Source: Wyeomyia smithii (Eukaryota > Arthropoda > Insecta > Diptera > Culicidae). Taken from it: 64,000 nt of DNA. The stretch covers positions 82,396,220-82,460,219 of the forward strand of contig NC_073696.1 of assembly GCF_029784165.1 (NCBI RefSeq), read 5' to 3'. Under the pieces are notes generated by a model, which did not search any database, was not told where the DNA came from, and saw nothing but the letters and a program-made list of their open reading frames with translations. Both the position numbers and the translations under genes were made by a program. Below are positions 35,250 through 45,956 of this stretch, in pieces; the stretch's first letter is position 1, and every line of letters begins with the position of its first letter.

Positions 35250-35441
35250 CTGTTGCTGGCCTAACAAGCCAGTCGTCGTAGGTTCGAGTCTCGGCTTGGG
35301 AGAGACTGTTAGTGTCAGTAGGATGGTAGCGCTAGCCCCGCAATTGTCCTTTACATCAAACAGCTGGCTGCGAAGTCTGTGTATAATAAACAGAAGGTCA
35401 AATTTCAAATCGGAATGTAGCACCAAGGCTTTGCTTTGCTG
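35250..35441 (+). mobile_element. tRNA-derived SINE
   Basis: The head has A-box-like TGGCCTAACAAGCC and B box GGTTCGAGTC. The body includes GTAGCGCTAGCCCCGCAATT and CTGTGTATAATAAACAGAAG, and the tail ends in CAAGGCTTTGC. The copy at 57347-57561 is very similar throughout. Transcription would be by RNA polymerase III from the internal promoter. Confidence 0.85.
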
Positions 35442-35510
35442 ATCCGTTCAACTAATCAAAAGATTCGTAACATATTCAGACATATTCAGATTTTGATCGG
35501 TGTTTTGTGT

Positions 35511-36301
35511 TAGGGGAACTGCTCCATTATTCATCACAGCCTGTATATTCATCTCATTCAACATGTAAACACAATTGAAAACAGGAAAAAACGCATATTT
35601 TCTTCTTAAACCAATCTGCTAATCCATGGTATGGATTCTTCTCAGTTCACTTCAGATTCCTCATAAAGTATAATCCCCTAAAACTCACTTAAAAGCACAA
35701 AATTTGATATTATAGTCGGGCATCTGCACTCGAAAACTCATTTAATTCAATCACTTACCTCAGAAAACAAAATCCGCGCATCGTTCTATACGGCTACAAC
35801 GGGACTCGTTCAGCAGCCAACCAAAGTTTTTTTAATCACTAGCGGACCACTCTTTATTTCAATCATTAAACAAAATCACTCACTACACTAAGAATACTTC
35901 AATCTTTGAAATGTGCACCTCAAATTTCCTGAAACAAGCTTGAATTAGCAGAAATATATGAGATGAATTTCTACAATTCCTAAATTTCAACTGTGTGTAT
36001 TTTCATCCGTTTTCACTGCGTTGAAGAAAATCAAGAGTTGCCAAATCAGTTCTTGTTAATACGAAAAAATCATACTGAAAATATTGAATTATTCCGACAT
36101 AATTGACAAAAATCTACAGCACTGTAGTGATTACCTAGGTTACCAGTTTTGCACGTAAACAACTGCAGCGGATATCTAGGTAACCTACCACAACGGCTGC
36201 AGCTATGTTCATTCATGATAATGTGTTTCATTCATAATTAACAGTGTGATGAATATGGGGGCGTCGTGAGATGAATAATTGAGCAGTGATTCAAGTAGGG
36301 G
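35511..36301. mobile_element. MITE with ATTATTCATCTC-type ends
   Basis: The left end (35511-35545: TAGGGGAACTGCTCC then ATTATTCATC) pairs with the right end (36240-36301, reverse complement CACTGCTCAATTATTCATCT). A second ATATTCATC word lies inside each arm. Related single ends occur at 2127 and 58676. No transposase is present; the exact termini are approximate. Confidence 0.6.
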
Positions 36302-36469
36302 AAGCGCACCAGTTATGGCAATAGTTTGCACGATGTTACAGTGTTTTGAATATTTCGGTTGTAAAAATTTGGATATTTTTTTGTACAGGGTGTTCATCGT
36401 AAGGTTATAACAATTGTAATTCATAATATTATTAGAAACTGAAAATTTCAATACATTTTAATGAGGAGA

Positions 36470-36545
36470 GTTAGAGTAAACAGACAGACAGACTCTTACT
36501 CTAACTCTAAACTCTAAACTCTTACTCTAACCGCAGAAAAAACTC
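36470..36545. repeat. CAGA and CTCTAAA simple repeats
   Basis: ACAGACAGACAGACTC is followed by irregular copies of CTCTAAA and CTTACTCTAA. It looks like a local microsatellite; one block is too short and irregular to suggest telomeric origin. Confidence 0.7.
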
Positions 36546-36776
36546 TTACACAGAGTCCCAGTTATGGCCATAATGTTCTTTTGTTCGCCATAGGAATGTA
36601 CCAGTTATAGTCATATCGAAAAAAAACCTTAAATTGAGTTTCTATTTCCGTCACGTACAATTTTACCAGATAATGATCTGCAAAAATTGATCATACTCAA
36701 AGGGGTGGCTTATAAACCACGATAGTTGTTTAAAAAAACACGAACCGTCGACCTCTCGTATGCTATATCCAATGGG

Positions 36777-37015
36777 CGGCGAGCGACCAGACCAAGCGCC
36801 ATTTTTTTTTTTAAATTGAGTTTTTAACACTAGTGGATGTTAAAACTGATAATCTATCCTTCATAAAAAAACGAAATCATTTGAAGGGTTCATAAAGGTA
36901 CTATAACCCAATTTCTCTGCAGCAGCTTGCAGGAAGCATATGGGGAGGTTAAACTTTGATCACCGAATACTCGAAATATTGTTTTTGGCGCTTGGTTCGA
37001 TCTGGTCGCACGCCG
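36777..37015. repeat. Inverted-repeat element with GGCGCTTGG ends
   Basis: Positions 36777-36801 (CGGCGAGCGACCAGACCAAG and onward) are the approximate inverse of 36985-37015, which is nearly identical to 1035-1065. The pair encloses about 180 bp of AT-rich sequence. It is probably a small element, or the two ends of one. Confidence 0.5.
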
Positions 37016-37242
37016 ACCAAATTGAAACAATGAAACATGAACTTTGGTCTGACTTCTCATCTCATTAGAAGTCTAAGTTCTTTTGAATGCCCCCTAAAAG
37101 TTATGTTTATACTAAGCCGCCGATCAATTTGGTCCCAAACAAGAAACCACAGGAAATCACAATCCCGACGAAGCTGACACTCAAGGATTAAAATTTATTG
37201 ATACATATCGAAAGTTATACAAAATCTAATAACAAGAATTGA

Positions 37243-39924
37243 TTACAAAACTCTGGGTTTAGTTTTTCGTTTTGATTTTGAAGCTTGCTGTTTTTCTGCT
37301 TTCTTACGTTCACGTTCTTCTGCTTTGGCCTTTTTCATTTCCTCGCGTTTCAATTTCATCGCCACGCGCTCTTGAGCTTTTTGTTTTCTTCGATCTTCTA
37401 TAACCTTCTTCTCATTCTCCTTTTCCCGTATTTCGTCAAGTCTTTCTTTTGCTGTGAGAACAGGGAAAAATCGCTTTGAATAGTTACGGTGCTTTGCGAC
37501 GCGGCGCGGAGTTGGTGGCAGTTTTAAAAAATTTGACAATCGTCGAGCATGCCCCAGCTTTGGCTTGCTGCCTGCTTCTTTTAGAATGCTGTCTGCTGGA
37601 TTCAAAAGCAAAGTTTCAAGAACTGCGGTGGGTTCGCAGATTGGTGGAATTTCTTGTACAATTCTTAAAGAAGTTGTTGTTCTCGAATGTGTAAAATTTA
37701 TAATTTTGTCGTCTGAAATGGGAATGGGAACAGGTCATGGAAAAAGAAAACTTTTAGTGAATAACTAGGTAACTAGCTCACATGGTATACTTTTCCCGTC
37801 TTCTACTGACATACTTGTTTCGGGATCAAACTGGGTAGAGTTGTTGATTACATTGACCATCAAATGATCGCTTTTTTCTATTTCAGCTGGAACTTCAATT
37901 AACAGACCACCATTATCTGCAAGCAAATTATTTTTTTTTGTAATATGTATTGTCATACGAAAATATTTGTAATCATGATACCGGAAGTATTTCCATCCGG
38001 CAGATCGTTTACAACCGCAGATTCTGTAATGAGTGGACAACAGAGAACATTGTCCAAGTTTTCCGTCTCAGGTAGAGTACAATCAGTCAGTTCAATAATA
38101 ATTGGATTTTCATGACATTGTTTCTTTTTCTCAACTGCTACTGTTTCATTCTCGTAACGCCGTGATTCAGAGATCGATGAACTAAAAATACTATCATCAG
38201 TTGCTGTAAGTTTTTCGCACAAATATATGGAGGACTTTCCAGGATCTTTGTCTGTTTCTTGATCACTAGCCTGTATCTCTTCGTTGTCAATGGTTACATA
38301 AGGCTGGATGAATTCCCGATAGAAGAAACGAATGGTTCGCTCTTCTCGTGAGAGGAATCTGACGTCTCCATGAATTTTTTTCAAAGTTTGGGTACCAATC
38401 ATATCAATAGCTTGTATGATTTTCTCAATATGAATTGTAACATACTTCTTCTCTGTTCGTACAGAGACAACTGGAGACCTACATAGAGCTCCAGAACGTA
38501 CAGTTTCGGATACAAAAGCTGGATACCGTGCGGGTGACAAAGCTACTGGTTCACCGGTTTCGCCAACTGACGCATCGACAACTGTTTCCGAATTACAAGC
38601 TTCAATATGAGAGAAATCTGAAGGTATACAATCTTGAAAATGTTTACGTTTTTTTGCCAAACATTTACTGTAGTCAACGTTGTCCGGATTGAACGGAAAC
38701 AATCCACATCTTTCAAAGCCGTATATGATGCTATCGATTTTGATACCTCTCTCCACTGTTTCAGCCAACACTGGTCCAAAATGAGTTAGTGTAAACATTT
38801 CCCCACAGTGCTCAGATCGCCAATTCTCCACCACTTTTTTCCATTCGTCCTTCAAAGGTTTAAAAACCGCGACATCCGCCGGTTGGGTTATATGCGTTGT
38901 GTTCGGGTACAACGACATGAGTACTATTCCTAGCGACTGACAAAGGTCCGCTACTTCAATAGATTTATGGGAAGCATGACCGCCCACAAACATAATGACG
39001 GGAAATTCTACATCTTGTTTCACCAGGTAGGGATGGAAGATCTTTTCAATGTACTGCCGAAAATTATTTACATCCATTCATCCTCGCTCGCTCTGTCCTA
39101 CACCCCAGTCGCTAGGGAATCCTTTTACCACTTCTTTCCGGATTCTTTGACCTGGCAAGATCACATGAGGAGGAACTACCGCTCCAGCAGCACTAAAAGT
39201 AAACATCACCGTTACGTTTTGCTTTCCTGGTGCTTGTTCAACCTCGTAGACGTTGCGAGAACCGGTCCGTGCTATGACCTCCTTGGACTTGGGATGTAGG
39301 TAAAAGGATGTCTCATCTCCATTCCATACTCTATTAGGAAAGCTCAATATATGGAGCGAATCATTTTACGTGAGAAAGCTTCTGGTAGAACCAAACCAAC
39401 CACGAAGATCCTCCTCGGACACTCGCGCGTTTGCTGATGTTATAGCCTCCGGTGTGCGCAATGAAAAACCTGGATTTCGGCGCATGAATGACGCGAACCA
39501 TTTACGTCCTTAACACAACATAAATTTATTTTCGGTGTCGGTAAAATCGGTACAATGTTACTCACCAGGGCAATTGTTTTTGAATGGCGTGGCTCGTGGG
39601 TTTTCCGTCAAAAAATCTGTAACTTTAAAAATCAGTGTCCTTCGTGAAACTGGGAATCCGCGTTCTTGCATGGCAATGAGCCAGTCAGCTATTTGCTGCT
39701 CCTCCTTACCGGTAAACACTGATCGAGGCCCCGTAGCTTTTTTCCTTTGCCACCGATCACTCATTCGGTATCGAACCGTGGACATTGGAATCTTAAACAT
39801 TTTGCAAGCCGCATAAACAGTCTTTTTTCCGCTTTTTATATACCTATTGTATGCATGTCTCAAGCATTTCTTTAGAATATTGACCAACTTGGTATGCAAT
39901 ATTCTCACGCTGCTTTGACGCCAT
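37243..39924 (-). pseudogene. pogo/Tigger-type transposase gene, four exons, inactivated
   Basis: This is a DDE transposase of the pogo branch of Tc1/mariner. Exon 1 (39924-39566) holds a psq-type helix-turn-helix (YNRYIKSGKKTVYAACK) and a CENP-B-like domain (FTGKEEQQIADWLIAM). Exon 2 (39508-37982) holds the catalytic core: VWNGDETSFYL gives the first Asp and QPADVAVFKPLK the third, but the second site reads FVGGHASHKS where the family has DGH. Exons 3 (37916-37782) and 4 (37712-37243) add a lysine/arginine-rich coiled-coil tail. Introns of 57, 65 and 69 bp have GT-AG ends and all keep frame. Defects: an in-frame TAA near 39371, an in-frame TGA at 39078, and the only good ATG (39924) out of frame by one. 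Whether it was a mobile element or a domesticated gene is open. Confidence 0.85.
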
Positions 39925-40329
39925 TCTGAATAATCAAACGCTTATTGCAGCTTTTACAACTAATATTTTAGGTAGTTACTAACCTTGATATTATCAATCT
40001 CCCAAGTTCACTCAGACGATTATGGCACGCATCTACTACGAAGTGGTTTCAACTATTCAAGTGACACGTTATTTCTAAAAAAATTTCTTAGTTTTCAAAT
40101 TAATTTTTTATATACTTCATATTATTTCATGTTAAAACCAAAATGGCAACGGTAGAGGCATGTTACTACTACATTTCACATGTTACTATTGAGACATAAC
40201 GTAGCGCATTTGGATGTTAAAGGCCCAATCAAGGAGGACTTTAACTCTTGCTGACAACCGTTATTCATTATTTATCAGATACAATCAATCGGCGGAAAAG
40301 CATCCAACATGCCGGCCGAATTGATGACA
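39925..40329. other. Gene-free stretch upstream of the pogo-type gene
   Basis: It would hold the promoter of the minus-strand gene. No clear TATA box, terminal inverted repeat or target duplication was recognised. Confidence 0.4.
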
Positions 40330-40660
40330 TATGTCAGTTTCGTTTGGGCGATGAAAGTAAATACAACATCAATCGGTGCGAAAAAGGTACCCTGTTTGTC
40401 GATGACGACGGAGAATCCTTTCATACGCGTAGTATCAACAAACAAAATAAAACGTTATGGCATTCGTGTTCGGACAGGGAGGGTGCGTTCAAGGGTGCGC
40501 ATCCGAAACGTACCTCGCAACAATTCAATCCGATTGTCGGAAGCAATGGCAGAGGCAGCTCATCAAGCAAATCAGAATCGGGGTATAGCACGCTTTCGCG
40601 TCCGAACCCCGGCTGCGTACAAATATAACATACAAACATTGGCGGAAAACCGACAATAAA
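40330..40660 (+). pseudogene. Possible FLYWCH-type zinc-finger remnant
   Basis: One frame reads KGTLFVDDDGESF, then TRSINKQNKTLW. A shifted frame continues RVRTGRVRSRVRIR and an AEAAHQAN segment. The order (aromatic-containing strand, K-x-x-W, basic region, then His) resembles FLYWCH domains, which occur in host regulators and fused to Mutator-like transposases. The conserved cysteines are not in one frame and the frame changes in the middle, so it would be a broken copy. The match is from memory and weak. Confidence 0.35.
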
Positions 40661-42750
40661 TGCACATCAAACATGTCGTTAGCGATGTTTATCTTAAAAT
40701 TATATAAATCATCATCAGCGCTGCTGCTGGTGGACAGCAGCGGCATATTGAAATAAGCTGAATATTGATTTCTTTGTTTTCCAAAAGTAAGGATGTTAAC
40801 TTTTTAAAAAGTTATAGTCGAGTTTGCGGAGGAGAACAGCCTGGTATCAATGTAGATAAGATTTAAAATCCATTAGCACAAGACTTCTGGAGAAGAGGTT
40901 CATTCACACGAGGTTCTCCTCTTAACTAGAAGAGGGGTAGATTTGATGAAATTGGTTTTGTCAGTATCCTACTGTGAGCAAACACAATCGCATAGCCGGA
41001 ATAATTATCGCATGCAGTTGAAAATACTTGACCGGAAAGCCAAGTAGTGCGCTCTGCATAAAATTCCCACGTAATTGATGCATTCTACGGAACGCCAGGT
41101 CGCTCACGATGGTCACTCCGCAGGTAGCCCTCAAATCGCGATGTGCCTGCTGCTCCAATTAGGTATCACAAAATTTGTTTCAGACGCCGGGCTTATCTCG
41201 GGTGAGTATATTTTCATGATTGTTTGGATGTTATTCTTCGTTGTAAAATGGTTCCGGAGTTAATTATGGAAGGTATAATTTCATTTTATTATCCTTTTTT
41301 ACCAGCACCGTTCCTCGGCGGGACAGTTCTTGCACGGCTGGCGACCAGCGAAATGTTTTGTATCGTTCTGTCCATTGACAGCTCGATACTCTCGGTTATC
41401 GCGAATGCAATCAGTTCAATGTTCGCAGCTGCGGCCAATGTATGAAGCTCTATCTTAATGTTGCTGACCGACCAGAGTGCAGCGGGATGGATTTTTATGT
41501 ATTTTTCATTACCCAAAGCAACCGATTACGACCGGTAGCAGTCTGAAGATAGCTCGGTAGCTGCATGATAATCTCATTGCAGGACGTACTTCGCGGCTCG
41601 GCAGTAGCTGAAAATTAACTCTTTCTACAATCCAGCCAACTTCCTTTGGGTATCCATAATTCTCTAGCAGGTCTCAAAAGTTATAGTGCCGAAATTACAG
41701 GCAGCCGCTGCTTCAGCGGTTGATGGTAAATAATTTCGGAGTTATTAGTTGTAAAACATAAAGCGGGTGAAATTTGATGAAATCGTTTAATTTTTAATTT
41801 TTGGGTTCATTTTGATATCATTTTTATAACTGACAATTTGTAACATTTTATGATCTACCTTTCGGGAAAATTGTACCGAAAGAATAATACTTCTCTCTCG
41901 AATTACACCCTTATTCAGGTTATTTGTTTCATAATAAGATCATCACCTGAGATGATTTTGTTACCCGTTTAACACGTATTGAAATTAACGATGGCCGTCA
42001 CATGTTTCACAGTCAACTGGTCTTTGGTATTGTATCAAAGGTTATGTTTCAAAATCATATATTCAACACCATTGACATTTTTGTACGTTGGATTCCACTT
42101 AGAATTACTTATTGTTCACCTTCAAGAATTATATTATTCATCTAATGGCAATTGTCTTTAATTGCATGTGCGTATGACTGCGCGGTTTGCCGTTGCTTGA
42201 TTTTTCTTTAGCACTTCATAGTAAAAACAAAGCTTTTGATTAGACATAACTGGGACATACATGAGCAGAAAATAATTAAGTGTGGCAATGCTGGTAAATT
42301 GTATAACAGCGCAGTTAGTAATAAGTTAACACAGTACGTAGTGTGAGTTCTATTAAAAATTGGTTCAATTTGTCAAAATGCTGTGAATTATAATGCTTAG
42401 CGTCAAAGTGTAATTAAAATTTTTGAAACTTGATTAAAATGTCTTTAGTAGAAACACTCGAAAACTATAATTTGAATGAACAGTGCGAAACAGTGAGGTT
42501 TTTACGCACATTCGAGAAAGGCCCTCGTGACCACCTCAAGTGAGCTTTCCCTCATCCAACATTCATGGGGACCGATATTTGTCTGATGATAAAAAAAGAA
42601 TTAATAAACTAAATTTAAAATAAATAAATGAAATATAAGGTTAAGCGAAAATCAAAAATTTCAACGAGACAGTTTTCTTCGTCATATTTTCGAATCAAAA
42701 AAGTTTTTTTTACGCGGGTCCATACAATTTCGGAACGCACCCCTTATCCT
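40661..42750. other. Gene-free stretch, one dispersed repeat
   Basis: Positions about 41966-42135 match 50377-50560 in the same orientation (shared ATTGACATTTTTGTAC and TTAACGAT words), so both are copies of an unnamed dispersed repeat. Overlapping frames at 40961-41516 on both strands look protein-like in places but fit no family well enough to call. Confidence 0.45.
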
Positions 42751-42754
42751 TAGT

Positions 42755-42905
42755 ATATCAGAAGAGTCTGGAGCGAAATCTGGTGGAAGAGCCTTGGAAT
42801 TTACGCAGATTTAATTCCTTTGACCGGACCGAATTCTAATGAGATTCGAACCCATGGTCATCAATTTTTCGAAACTGACTCTTCAACTATTAAGCTTTTC
42901 TTTGA
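42755..42905 (-). mobile_element. Diverged tRNA-like SINE head
   Basis: The minus strand contains TGACCATGGGTTCGAATCTC, a good B box in a tRNA-like setting, near 42868-42840. An A-box-like region about 45 bases upstream is poor. The body and tail are not matched elsewhere in this window. Confidence 0.45.
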
Positions 42906-42949
42906 TCTGTTGGAGAAACTGAACAAAAAATCAGTATATATATAACTAT

Positions 42950-43235
42950 ACGTAAGCACAGTTGGACACATAATGACTCTCGCGTATAGGACTGGTAAGT
43001 CGCACATACGGTTTGTTCTGGAGTTCCACAGGGAAGTGTATTGGGACCGCTGATTTTCGTACTTTCCATCAACGGCTTGCGGCAACGAATTTTTGCTGCA
43101 AAGCTGCTATCCGCCGATAACCTAAAAATCTTCCGAATAATTAAGTCCATGTTGAATTGCATTTGCTCACGAAAAGACATCGATATCCTTTCACGTTGGT
43201 GCAAAGAGAACGGCATGCGTGTGCATTAGGCTGTT
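42950..43235 (+). pseudogene. Non-LTR reverse-transcriptase fragment
   Basis: A short plus-strand frame reads SGVPQGSVLGPLIFVL, SADNLKIF and DIDILSRWCKENGM. These are the conserved middle of Jockey/CR1/I-like reverse transcriptases. The catalytic box, normally YADD, reads SADN, so both the tyrosine and one aspartate are lost. A frameshift lies just before SGVPQ (43015) and a stop soon after WCKENGM. It is the remains of a long element whose ends are gone. Confidence 0.7.
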
Positions 43236-43531
43236 CTAAAAAAAAACGATGTTGATAAAGTCATGGTGCTCAGCCCTAAATTAAAAGATAATGTTATTAA
43301 TAGAATTTTTGTAGAGTATTTCGACTTTCTAAAAATTGTTTTCAGGTTGTCCAAATGTGATTTATGTAAAAATGACTTTTTCAAGTTACAGAACCACTAT
43401 TTTACACTTTTTGAAATTCTGTTCGATTCCCACATTTTTCCATATATTTTTTATATTTTTGTAGGGTTAATTTTCAATATTTTACATGGTTTGGTTCATT
43501 ATCGCATGCAGCTATTTGACTCACAGAGCTT

Positions 43532-44404
43532 TTTTTCCTCTATGTGGACTCATCACTGCGACCAGAGACATTTTTGATCTATTGTGATATTGCCCAGGTG
43601 TTTTCTGTACTCCGCACTTCATATTACATATTGGCAGTATCATTATTGAAGTGAATGATGCGCTTTTTTTTAATTATATCCGTGCTTGTGTGTGAGAGTT
43701 TACCCTTTCATTTCAAGCTTACTGCTCTACTATACCGCCGAGCCTCTTTTCTATCCTACCAATATCGCCAAATTACAATTCCCTGTACTGAGGCTACACC
43801 TAACGTTTCTCTCTGGCCAGATTTATTCTAAGAGGGACTTATTATGTCAAGAATGAGTCTTATCGAAACCTCGTTCCTCGTGCCAATATCGCCAATTACA
43901 ATTCCCTGTAGAGGGTAAATATTTCTGAAATCAGTTTTATTATAAGAAGGACTTATTTTGTCAAGAGGAAGGAGTCTTATCGAACCTCGTTCCTCCTACC
44001 AACACCGCGTCACAATCACAATTCCCTGAAGAGGCACTCAATGCTACACCTCTGGTCAGGTTTATTAAAAGTAGGACTTATATTTTTGTCAAGAGGAAGG
44101 AGTCTTATCGAAACCTCGTTCCTCCAGCCAAGACCGCGTCATAATTACAATTCCCTGGAGAGAACTATTATACGTTACTCAGAACAGTTTTATTATAAGA
44201 GGGACTTTTTTGTTAGGATGAAAGTCAGCAAAAGTACTATAGAATTCAGCTTGAAGGAAGGGTATGTAGTAGAGAGCCTGAGCATGAACCCATGTTAAAG
44301 TCCTTTGACAACCAAATGGCCTGATTCTACTAAGATTCGAACCCACGACCACTCGCTTATCAAAGCGGACTCTGCAACCTTGCGGCTACGAAGCTCTCAT
44401 TCAC
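43532..44404 (-). mobile_element. tRNA-headed long SINE, copy 3 (873 bp)
   Basis: A 13-bp target duplication, ACTCACAGAGCTT (43519-43531, 44405-44417), flanks it. On the minus strand it begins with GAGCTTCGTAGCCGCAAGG and B box GGGTTCGAATC. It continues CAGGCCATTTGG and CATGGGTTCATGCTCAGGCT as in copy 1. The body holds four tandem ~123-bp units (marked by CAATTCCCTG on the plus strand at 43776, 43899, 44019 and 44149). It ends CAGTGATGAGTCCACAT and an A-rich tail. The final ~90 bases match copy 2. No protein is encoded. The length is far above that of ordinary SINEs. Confidence 0.85.
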
Positions 44405-44474
44405 ACTCACAGAGCTTATTAAACATCGTAAAAAAGTGAATTTTTCCAATAATTTTTAGAGAAAAACTCTTTAA

Positions 44475-44777
44475 CCCGTAAAGACCCGAGACGGAACTTA
44501 TTTTTTGAAAATGATCGTTCTCAGCACTGGCGCGGTCGATTTGAGAAAACTTGGAATATTATTCAAGGGGAATAGTTGCATTAAGTTTTGGTATAGGTAC
44601 CACCCCATTGGATCCCTCCTCATTTCCATGAGATGCAAATATGTCTGTGTTTTTTGCTACTTTTTCAAACAGATTGAGCAAATGATGAGAATTTACATAG
44701 GTATCAATTGTTCCATGTATCAAATCATGTCAGGTAGATGAAATATGGCAAAAAAAGAGTGAATTCAGAAGTTTCCA

Positions 44778-44825
<48 letters not shown>

Positions 44826-45186
44826 CAAAATCACAAAACTACGTATTTTTAAAAAAAATCAAAAAACATTGTCGTCCTTCCAGTTTTTAGTTCTACATTT
44901 TTAGAATAAGGTTTCCTGAATCCATACATGATGAAATATTTATTCTAGCATGCATAGATTTTGAGAAAATCAATTTTTCATAAAAACTCGTACTTTATTA
45001 AATTCAAACCCATTTTTCATATTTGCATCTCATGGGAATGGGGAGGGGTCCAGAAGGGTGGTACCTATACCAAAACTTAAAGCAACTATTCCCCTTGAAT
45101 ACTATTCCAAGTTTTCCCGAATCGACCGCGCCAGTGCCGAGAACGATCATTTTCAAAAAATAAGCTTCGTCTCGAGTCTTTACGGG
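44475..45186. mobile_element. piggyBac-like foldback MITE, 712 bp
   Basis: It is flanked by TTAA (44471-44474, 45187-45190). Its termini CCCGTAAAGAC and GTCTTTACGGG start with CCC as piggyBac ends do. The arms are long inverted repeats of about 170 bp (44475-44643 and 45017-45186) with only scattered mismatches, for example ATGATCGTTCTC and AAGTTTTGGTATAGGTACCA. A TA microsatellite lies in the loop. No transposase is present. Confidence 0.85.
44780..44823. repeat. (TA)n microsatellite
   Basis: An uninterrupted TA run of about 42 bases lies in the loop of the piggyBac-like foldback. Confidence 0.95.
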
Positions 45187-45189
45187 TTA

Positions 45190-45955
45190 AAACACATACA
45201 AAAACATTTTTAGTCAGAAACTGACATTTTTACTGGAATGCGGGATTCATGACGAAAATTTACATACAAAAGATCCTTGATATCTTATCGGGGAGCTGAG
45301 ATATTGTCATTTTGCATATGATGGAAAACTAAGCATTTGTACAAAAATACCACTAAAGCTTATTATCTCTAATGCACCGTCTAATCCTCCAAATCCAAAC
45401 TTCTCTCTATAACGTTACCATTCGTCATCGCAATAGGTCCACTGCAAATGGATTTATAGGTTTATTCAAAATATTGATAAGGTTTAAAAACATCACAGAT
45501 TTTGTGAACAACACTATTACAGAAGGTATCCCAAATCGCCCCAATTAGTGTTGTCGATAGACAGCAAAAATAATCCGGACAAGGTCACGGCATAAAAACC
45601 ACAGACAATTGGTTGAATTAGAACTTTTTGTTAACCACTTTAATACGTAAAACATCTACTAACCGTTAATAAGCCTTCAGTTTTTCCTGAAGATGTCACT
45701 GGTCGAAACGTCGGAAATCGTTCTACTTTTTTGAGACTGCACAGCCGAAAAAAACATCTGTCACTCGAATAACTGTAACAGTCGAGCTCTCAGTAACAAT
45801 TTCTGCGTCATGGCGGTAAGTTGTATATTTCAGCCTGGGGGGCTAATGCGGTCTCGAAACATGGTATAACTCCTAGAGTTACAGAGGTAGGTGATGTAAA
45901 AAGTATGGATGGAAGTCGAGATTTTTTTCTTCCGTCGAACAAAGCAGCGAAAATA
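45190..45955. other. Gene-free stretch with a Penelope-like ribozyme motif
   Basis: Positions 45687-45714 contain CTGAAGA, 11 bases, then CGAAACGTC. This is the spacing of the hammerhead-ribozyme core found at ends of Penelope-like elements. Stem II (TGTCACTGGTC) does not pair well, so it is likely decayed. No Penelope coding sequence was seen. The rest holds nothing recognisable. Confidence 0.4.
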
Positions 45956-45956
45956 T

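Noticed and set aside
36470..36545. Telomere-like CTCTAAA repeats
   Set aside because: Only a few irregular units next to another microsatellite; mosquito chromosome ends are not known to use this word.
40961..41516. Protein-like frames on both strands, first read as a CRAL-TRIO or chemoreceptor exon
   Set aside because: The resemblance was vague, changed with frame and strand, and lacked splice sites in consistent phase.
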